From the NCBI GenBank assembly GCA_963739995.1, contig CAVUCH010000018.1, forward strand, positions 248,001 through 312,000: a stretch of 64,000 nt of DNA, in the 5' to 3' direction. Position 1 is the stretch's first letter; the number at the start of each line of letters is the position of its first letter. The notes below the pieces were generated by a model, which was not told where the DNA came from, did no database searches, and was given only the letters and a program-made list of their open reading frames with translations. Of the stretch, positions 59,351 through 64,000 are shown in pieces. Source of the DNA: CAVUCH01 sp963739995 (GTDB lineage Bacteria; Acidobacteriota; Vicinamibacteria; Vicinamibacterales; JAENWD01). A program made the position numbers and the translations under genes.

Positions 59351-60580
59351 CTACGTCCCAGGCGCCGCCGCAATCTCCTGCTGTATCTCCTCCTCTGTCA
59401 ATGTCGTCCGCGACCGCTTGCCGCGGGCCAGGATGCGGTCCACGAGTTCTTCGGAGGCGGTCAGACCGCGCTTCTCGAGCCAGAAGATCACGTTCCATCT
59501 GCCCGAGAGCGGTCCGACTTCAATCTCCTGTTCCCGTCCGACGAGCGAAGCAGGCACGCCAGAGTAGACCGCGTCTACCGCCGGGCGATCGCCTTTGCGC
59601 CCTGCTTTCGCAATAGCCGCCGCGTGCACGCCCGTGGCCGTCCGGAAGGCGTCCCGTCCCACGACCGGGTACTTCGCGGGGATCGGTACGCCCGTCGCGT
59701 CCGACACGGCCTGGCAGTACGCCGGAAGCCTCGTCAGGTCGGCAAGCCTGTACCCGAGCAACGCGAGATTCACCAGCAGCAGGTCCATTGGCGCGTTGCC
59801 GGTCCGCTCCCCCACGCCCAATCCCGTGCCGTGGAGCCGTGTAGCGCCCGCCTGGCACGCCGCGATGCTGTTGGCCACGGCCAGCCCGCGGTCATCGTGC
59901 CCATGCCAGTCCACGCCGACGTCTTTCGCGCCAAGCTCGTCCAGCAGACGAAGGGCGAACCGTACCACCGCGCGCGCGCCGTCGGCTGTTGCGTGGCCGA
60001 CCGTGTCCGCTACGCAGATGCGCGAGGCGCCGGCCCGTACCGCCGTCGTGTAGAGCACCCGTAGCGACGCGGGATCTGCGCGGACCGTGTCTTCAGTCAC
60101 GAAGAACACTCTGAGGCCTTCGCGCGTCGCGAACGAGAGCGCCTCCGCCGTGCTGCGCTCGAGAAAATCGAGCGTCCACCCCTCTGCATGCTGTCGCAGC
60201 GGACTCGAGCCGATGAACGCCGCCACCTCGAGCTGCATCCCGGTGCGCTGCGCAATCTCGACGATCGGCCGGATGTCGGCGACGAGCGTCCGCGCCGCGC
60301 AGTTGGGCCGCACGCGGAGCTTCGCCGCCACGATCTCCCGCACGAGACGCTCCACGTCCTCGACGACGCGCGGCCCTGCACCCGGCAGACCGATGTCCGC
60401 ACACTCGATGCCGAGCTCTGCGATGAGATGCAGGATGCGTAGCTTCTCCTCGATGGTCGGCGTCCGCACGGAAGGCGACTGCAGCCCGTCGCGCAGCGTT
60501 TCGTCGTCCAGTTGGATGGCGGCCGCTGGACGGTCGGCAGGCTCGACGAGGTTCCAGTCGTGCACGAGGGGGTGCGTCAT
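59351..60580 (-). CDS. 2-isopropylmalate/homocitrate synthase-family enzyme
   Basis: A 409-residue DRE-TIM metallolyase. The catalytic DETLRDGLQSP (about 26-36) supplies the Arg-Asp-Gly motif, and VDWHGHDDRGLAVAN (about 219-233) supplies the HxH metal ligands. It condenses acetyl-CoA with a 2-oxo acid. Shorter than classical LeuA (about 510-550 aa), with no C-terminal regulatory LeuA dimer domain, so it resembles homocitrate-synthase or short isopropylmalate-synthase types; the substrate cannot be chosen. A TATCAT box (60594-60599) lies 13 nt upstream of ATG 60580. No leucine or lysine genes adjoin. Confidence 0.85.
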   Translation of the reverse strand: MTHPLVHDWNLVEPADRPAAAIQLDDETLRDGLQSPSVRTPTIEEKLRILHLIAELGIECADIGLPGAGPRVVEDVERLVREIVAAKLRVRPNCAARTLVADIRPIVEIAQRTGMQLEVAAFIGSSPLRQHAEGWTLDFLERSTAEALSFATREGLRVFFVTEDTVRADPASLRVLYTTAVRAGASRICVADTVGHATADGARAVVRFALRLLDELGAKDVGVDWHGHDDRGLAVANSIAACQAGATRLHGTGLGVGERTGNAPMDLLLVNLALLGYRLADLTRLPAYCQAVSDATGVPIPAKYPVVGRDAFRTATGVHAAAIAKAGRKGDRPAVDAVYSGVPASLVGREQEIEVGPLSGRWNVIFWLEKRGLTASEELVDRILARGKRSRTTLTEEEIQQEIAAAPGT

Positions 60581-60649
60581 GACGCCAGGGCCGATGATAC
60601 TCGGAGGTCGGCTCCCGTAGACCGCCGGAAGCCAGGAGCGTGAAACGCG

Positions 60650-60931
60650 TTACCCCTCCCGCCTTGCAGCCCACGTGACCGCGGCCAGGCCGGAGACGGC
60701 GATGAACGCGCTCCATCTCGTGGCGTCGAGAGCGGCTGCCGATGCAGCGGGCCGCATGGCCGCGTTGATGGGGATGAACGGCGCACGTCCGAGGACGTAC
60801 GCGTGCTGGGCGGCGAGGTAGTGGCGCGCTGCGGTGCGGATCCCGTGGTCGAAGCGGTCGTGCCAGACGAGGAACGCGAGCACCAGCCAGAGGGCGGCCG
60901 CAAGCCGCGCGCCGCGGCGATCAGCCGACAT
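60650..60931 (-). CDS. Small hypothetical membrane protein, 93 aa
   Basis: A 93-residue protein with two probable membrane helices (LAAALWLVLAFLVWH, about 10-24, and SAFIAVSGLAAVTWAA, about 74-89) joined by a loop with conserved-looking aromatic and basic residues. No family recognised. The ATG at 60931 overlaps the stop of the SpoIIE-type phosphatase gene by 11 nt, so the two are co-translated and may act together at the membrane. Confidence 0.6.
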   Translation of the reverse strand: MSADRRGARLAAALWLVLAFLVWHDRFDHGIRTAARHYLAAQHAYVLGRAPFIPINAAMRPAASAAALDATRWSAFIAVSGLAAVTWAARREG

Positions 60932-62594
60932 ACCGCAGCACGAGCGCGGTCACGTCGTCGCTCTGCACGGCACCGGCGGTGAACTGGCGCACGCTGGCGA
61001 GGATGCCCTCGAGCAGCTCGGGCACACTCCCGTCGCGGAACTGGGTCGCACATTCGAGCAGGCGTTCCTCGCCGTACTCTTCCCCGAGAAGGCTGAGGGC
61101 CTCGGTCACGCCGTCGCTGAAGGTCACGAGGATGTCGCCGGGCGTCACGCGCACGGTCTCTTCCTCGAACGTCGCGTGCTCGAACAGGCCGAGGATCAGC
61201 CCCCCCGTTTCGAGGCGCTCCACCCGGTCATTTCGGATCAGCAGGGGCGGGTTGTGACCGGCGTTGCAGTAGGTCAGCTTCCCGTCGGGGGTGAGCACGG
61301 CATAGAAGGCCGTCGCAAAACGCGATTCCACCGAGCGGCGGATCAGGGTCTGGTTCACGCGCGAGAGCGTCATGGCCGGACCGGTGCCGCTCGAGGCCTG
61401 CGAGGCGAAGACACCCTGGAGCACCGCGGTGAGCAGCGCCGCGGGCGCGCCCTTGCCTGCCACGTCGCCAACCGCAAAGCCGAACTCGCCTTCGGGCAGG
61501 TCGACGTAGTCGAAGAAGTCTCCGCCGATCGAGCGGCACGGCACGGAGGCGCCCATGGCCTCGAAGAAGCCGCCCATCCGCTTCGCCTCCGGGAGCAGTG
61601 CGCGCTGGATGTCGGCCGCGATGCGCATCTCCTGCTCCATCTTGGCCTTGTCCAGGGTCTCGCGGTACAGACGCGCATTCTCGATGGCCACGGCCGCTTC
61701 GGTGGCGAGCGTCTCGAGCGCCGCGCGGGCGGCTCTGGAGAGGACGGCGCCCTTCTCGCGGCTGTCGAGATACAGCACGCCGATCCGCTTCTCCTCGTTG
61801 GGCATGTCGGCCCGATCGAGATAGCGCACGAGCCGCAGCGGCGTGCACAGCACGTGGCGGATCCCGAGCACGACGGTGCTGTTATGTTCGGACACGAGAT
61901 TGCTGTCGAGCAGATCGGCGACCACGCGCTCCTGCCCGGTCGAGAAGACCTCCTCGGGGATCTTGCGGCTGGTTTCGAAGCTCTTGCCCGGCAGCGTGAC
62001 GCGGCCGCGCGCCCGGGCGATCTTGAACTCGAGTTCCGCGTCCGCGTTCGCCAGCATGATGAACCCGCGCTCGGCACCGGTCACTTCGATGGCGGAATCC
62101 ATGACGAGGGCAAGCACCTCGTCGAGCACACGGCCCGACCCGAGCGCACGCAGTCCTTCCAGCAGGGCAGCAATCTGGCGAAGGTCGCCGACCGCGGAAC
62201 TCGGATGCTTCTCGAACGAAGAGCTCGACAGCGGCTGCTCGTCCAGCAGGAACACCATCTCCGCCCCGCCGCTGCGGCCGAGCCGCACCAGGTCGCCGTG
62301 CGTGAGCGACTTCTCGGTGATCTGCTCGCCGTTGACGAAAGTTCCGTACCGTGAGCCACGGTCGCGGAGCATGTACTGTTCGTTGTCGCGTGTGATGTCG
62401 GCGTGGTCGCGCGACACGTCGCTGCCCACGAGCTGCAGGTCATTGCCGCTGCGTCTACCAATGGAAAACGACGGTTTCTCGAGCGGCACAACGCGCCGCC
62501 CGAGGGCGTCAGTCACTTCGAGGCGCCCAAGAGGCATCAGGAAATCATCTATGGAGTGCGGGCCGAACCGGCCACCGAACAAGGCCGCGATCAT
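60921..62594 (-). CDS. FHA-GAF-PP2C (SpoIIE/RsbU-type) serine phosphatase
   Basis: A 557-residue soluble protein. The FHA domain (about 20-100) has FSIGRRSGNDLQL, SRDHADI and RYGTFVNGE, the phosphothreonine-binding set. A GAF domain (about 125-300) includes ERGFIMLANADAELEF, and a helix links to the PP2C domain (about 335-555) with GGDFFDYVDLPEGEFGF, AVGDVAGKG and FSDGVTEA. SpoIIE-type enzymes dephosphorylate anti-sigma antagonists, so a partner-switch is expected, but no anti-sigma factor gene is in the window. ATG 62594 is preferred over TTG 62618. Confidence 0.88.
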   Translation of the reverse strand: MIAALFGGRFGPHSIDDFLMPLGRLEVTDALGRRVVPLEKPSFSIGRRSGNDLQLVGSDVSRDHADITRDNEQYMLRDRGSRYGTFVNGEQITEKSLTHGDLVRLGRSGGAEMVFLLDEQPLSSSSFEKHPSSAVGDLRQIAALLEGLRALGSGRVLDEVLALVMDSAIEVTGAERGFIMLANADAELEFKIARARGRVTLPGKSFETSRKIPEEVFSTGQERVVADLLDSNLVSEHNSTVVLGIRHVLCTPLRLVRYLDRADMPNEEKRIGVLYLDSREKGAVLSRAARAALETLATEAAVAIENARLYRETLDKAKMEQEMRIAADIQRALLPEAKRMGGFFEAMGASVPCRSIGGDFFDYVDLPEGEFGFAVGDVAGKGAPAALLTAVLQGVFASQASSGTGPAMTLSRVNQTLIRRSVESRFATAFYAVLTPDGKLTYCNAGHNPPLLIRNDRVERLETGGLILGLFEHATFEEETVRVTPGDILVTFSDGVTEALSLLGEEYGEERLLECATQFRDGSVPELLEGILASVRQFTAGAVQSDDVTALVLRYVG

Positions 62595-62717
62595 ATCTGA
62601 TCCGGTGGACGTCAGCAATCCGCCGCCTCTCCAGCGCTCCCTGCGTCGAGCCGGGGAACGTAACTTGCTTGAATTGGCGAGTTGCCCATCAAACGGACCA
62701 CAACAGGAGGATTTCTC

Positions 62718-63146
62718 ATGAAATTACGCGACGTGATGACTCCGAACCCCCGCACGCTGAACCCGAATGCCACGGTGCGGGACGCAGCGCGGCTGATGCG
62801 TGACGAAGACACAGGCGTGGTGCCGCTCGTCGAGAACGGCCGCCCCGTAGGCCTTATCACCGATCGTGACATCGTCGTGCGCGCGGTGGCCGACGGTACC
62901 TCCTTTGACCGGCCGTTGCGTGAGCTGGCAACCGATGACCTGATCACCGCCGAACCGGAGATGAGCACGCGCGACGCAGCCGAACTGATGGGCGAGCACC
63001 AGGTGCGCCGGCTCCTCGTCTGCGAGGGCGACCGCCTCATAGGCGTTGCCTCGATCGGCGACATCGCCGTGAAGGAAGGAAAGGACGATCGCGTGGGTGA
63101 TGCGATCGGCGAGATCTCGCAGGGCGTGAAGCAGCGGGAGTTCTAG
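62718..63146 (+). CDS. Tandem CBS domain protein
   Basis: A 142-residue protein composed of two CBS domains (about 5-60 and 70-125), with MTPNPRTLNPNATVRDAARL and GLITDRDIVVRAVADG typical of this class. CBS pairs bind adenosine nucleotides and act as energy sensors, and free-standing ones regulate partner enzymes. AGGAGG lies 7 nt before ATG 62718, so this start is firm and the TTG at 62682 is not used. A TAACTT box (62661-62666) may be the promoter. A strong hairpin follows. Confidence 0.9.
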   Translation: MKLRDVMTPNPRTLNPNATVRDAARLMRDEDTGVVPLVENGRPVGLITDRDIVVRAVADGTSFDRPLRELATDDLITAEPEMSTRDAAELMGEHQVRRLLVCEGDRLIGVASIGDIAVKEGKDDRVGDAIGEISQGVKQREF

Positions 63147-63156
63147 GCGGCACTGG

Positions 63157-63188
63157 GGTGCAGGATGCCCCGTCCGGCATCCTGCACC
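63157..63188. terminator. Strong bidirectional hairpin
   Basis: Perfect 13-bp arms (63157-63169 and 63176-63188; GGTGCAGGATGCC and its complement) with a 6-nt loop between the convergent CBS and zinc-ribbon genes. Likely terminates both. Confidence 0.75.
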
Positions 63189-63198
63189 TGCCGCTTCG

Positions 63199-63471
63199 TC
63201 ACCGGCGCCTGACCAGGTATCGAAGTGCCAGCGCGACGGCAGCGAGTGCGGCGAGCACGTACCCGACGTAGTGCGGCACGCCCTCCTGGACCTGTCCCAT
63301 GAGCACTCCGGCGGCGGCCAGCACCAGGAGCGCGATGGCCGACGCGACGTTCGATCGCCGCCCCTGCGCGGGGACCGGCGGCTTGATTCGCGGCTCGGTC
63401 GTAGCTTGGCCGCAGCGATAGCAGATGAGAGCCTTGTCGGCGATCTCGGTGCCGCAGGTGGTGCAGATCAT
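63199..63471 (-). CDS. Zinc-ribbon membrane protein, 90 aa
   Basis: A 90-residue protein with an N-terminal zinc ribbon (CTTCGTEI and CYRCGQAT, about residues 3-23) followed by two membrane helices (SAIALLVLAAAGVLMG and YVLAALAAVALALRYLV). The zinc_ribbon_2-plus-helices layout is widespread and of unknown function. TAGAAT (63481-63486, minus strand) lies 9 nt before the ATG, giving an almost leaderless transcript. It is divergent from the rhomboid gene. Confidence 0.75.
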   Translation of the reverse strand: MICTTCGTEIADKALICYRCGQATTEPRIKPPVPAQGRRSNVASAIALLVLAAAGVLMGQVQEGVPHYVGYVLAALAAVALALRYLVRRR

Positions 63472-63480
63472 CGGTCCTTC

Positions 63481-63486
63481 ATTCTA
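63481..63486 (-). promoter_or_regulatory. Candidate -10 box (TAGAAT) for the zinc-ribbon membrane gene
   Basis: TAGAAT lies 9 nt before ATG 63471 on the minus strand; the intervening GAAGGA could also serve as a very close ribosome site. Confidence 0.35.
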
Positions 63487-63576
63487 TGCGCCCTGCCGCA
63501 CGCCGAACGCAGTGGACCAGCGCGCCGACCCGCATGACACGTTCAGCAATCGCACGTCCCGCCACGACCCGTCCCC

Positions 63577-63582
63577 TATACT
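63577..63582 (+). promoter_or_regulatory. Candidate -10 box (TATACT) for the rhomboid gene
   Basis: TATACT lies 9 nt before ATG 63592. It is the same hexamer that precedes the PhoB-like gene. Confidence 0.4.
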
Positions 63583-63591
63583 GAGAACATC

Positions 63592-64000
63592 ATGATCCCG
63601 CTTCGGGACGTCATCCCGTCCCGGACCGTTCCGGCGCTCGTCATCACACTCATCGGCCTGAACGCGTTCGCATTTCTCTTCGAGCTGACGCTCAGCGAAC
63701 GACAGCTGGCCGTCTTCGTACGGGAGTACGGTGTGGTGCCGGCGATGTTCAGCTGGCAGTCGGTGTTCACGTCGATGTTCCTTCACGGCGGGTGGATGCA
63801 CTTCCTGGGGAACATGCTGTTTCTGTGGATTTTCGGGGACAACGTCGAAGATCGCATGGGCCACGGGCGGTTTGTCGCGTTCTACATGCTCTGTGGAAGC
63901 GTGGCCGCGCTCGCGCACGTGATGAGCGAGCCGGGCTCGCTCATTCCAACGATCGGGGCCTCGGGCGCCGTTGCAGGCGTGATGGGCGCGTACTTCGTGC
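63592..64000 (+). CDS. Rhomboid family intramembrane serine protease, 5' part
   Basis: 136 residues are visible before the window ends. After an initial helix (about 12-30), HGGWMHFLGNMLFLWIFGDN (about 65-84) is the rhomboid signature with the oxyanion histidine and asparagine region. GASGAVAGVMGAYF near the cut edge contains the catalytic serine (GxSG). The catalytic histidine in a later helix lies outside the window. It is an integral inner-membrane protease of unknown substrate. ATG 63592 is supported by the nearby TATACT box and by the start of the first helix region. Confidence 0.9.
   Translation, partial: MIPLRDVIPSRTVPALVITLIGLNAFAFLFELTLSERQLAVFVREYGVVPAMFSWQSVFTSMFLHGGWMHFLGNMLFLWIFGDNVEDRMGHGRFVAFYMLCGSVAALAHVMSEPGSLIPTIGASGAVAGVMGAYFV

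Overview
This is about 64 kb of GC-rich, gene-dense bacterial chromosome with roughly 54 protein-coding genes. I see no rRNA, tRNA, CRISPR array, prophage or intact transposon. The mix of genes suggests an Acidobacteriota member, probably Vicinamibacteria-like: a TonB receptor with a CarboxypepD-type N-terminus, a DUF5916 outer-membrane protein, an M28 glutaminyl-cyclase-like peptidase, a YVTN/phosphoesterase fusion, a poly-HAMP kinase and S1C proteases. The assignment is inferred from gene content, not from a marker gene. Both window edges cut a gene: an MFS transporter on the left and a rhomboid protease on the right.

Layout. 0-9 kb: two MFS transporters, a Spy-like periplasmic protein, a class-A beta-lactamase-like hydrolase, a two-gene operon (outer-membrane barrel plus a secreted protein with kinase-like motifs), a His-rich Ni/Co transporter and a glycine-zipper protein. 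9-17.3 kb: a phosphate island with PhoB/PhoR-like regulators, PiT with its DUF47 partner, PstA, PstC, PstS and an OprP/O-like porin. 17.4-25 kb: a YfiR / CHASE8-HAMP-GAF-GGDEF / TonB-receptor operon, a small lipoprotein and a second TonB receptor. 25-34.6 kb: a beta-propeller/phosphoesterase, an S1C protease / LuxR-type regulator / S1C protease operon, a flavin monooxygenase and a DUF5916 protein. 34.9-43.5 kb: a 2281-residue hybrid kinase with 13 tandem 92-residue HAMP units, followed by a second hybrid kinase. 43.7-50.6 kb: GlgC, then a phosphate/polyphosphate-flavoured cluster (lipid kinase, SixA, CHAD, Ppx/GppA, two thymidylate-kinase-like P-loop proteins). 50.8-53.2 kb: sulfur genes (a frameshifted MBL-rhodanese and two YeeE/YedE proteins), followed by a 159-bp palindromic element. 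53.5-64 kb: small hypothetical proteins, PstB-PhoU, YacG, citrate synthase, an M28 peptidase, an isopropylmalate/homocitrate synthase-like enzyme, an FHA-GAF-PP2C phosphatase, a CBS protein, a zinc-ribbon membrane protein and a rhomboid protease.

The theme is phosphate. Uptake (porin, Pst, PiT), control (PhoB, PhoR, PhoU, DUF47) and polyphosphate/phosphohistidine handling (Ppx, CHAD, SixA) all lie within 47 kb. However, pstB-phoU is detached from pstSCA by about 38 kb. Candidate operators precede both halves. The second theme is signalling with large or unusual architectures. A recurrent non-coding pattern is a TANNNT -10 box placed about 5-9 nt before the start codon, which suggests that leaderless or nearly leaderless transcripts are common here.
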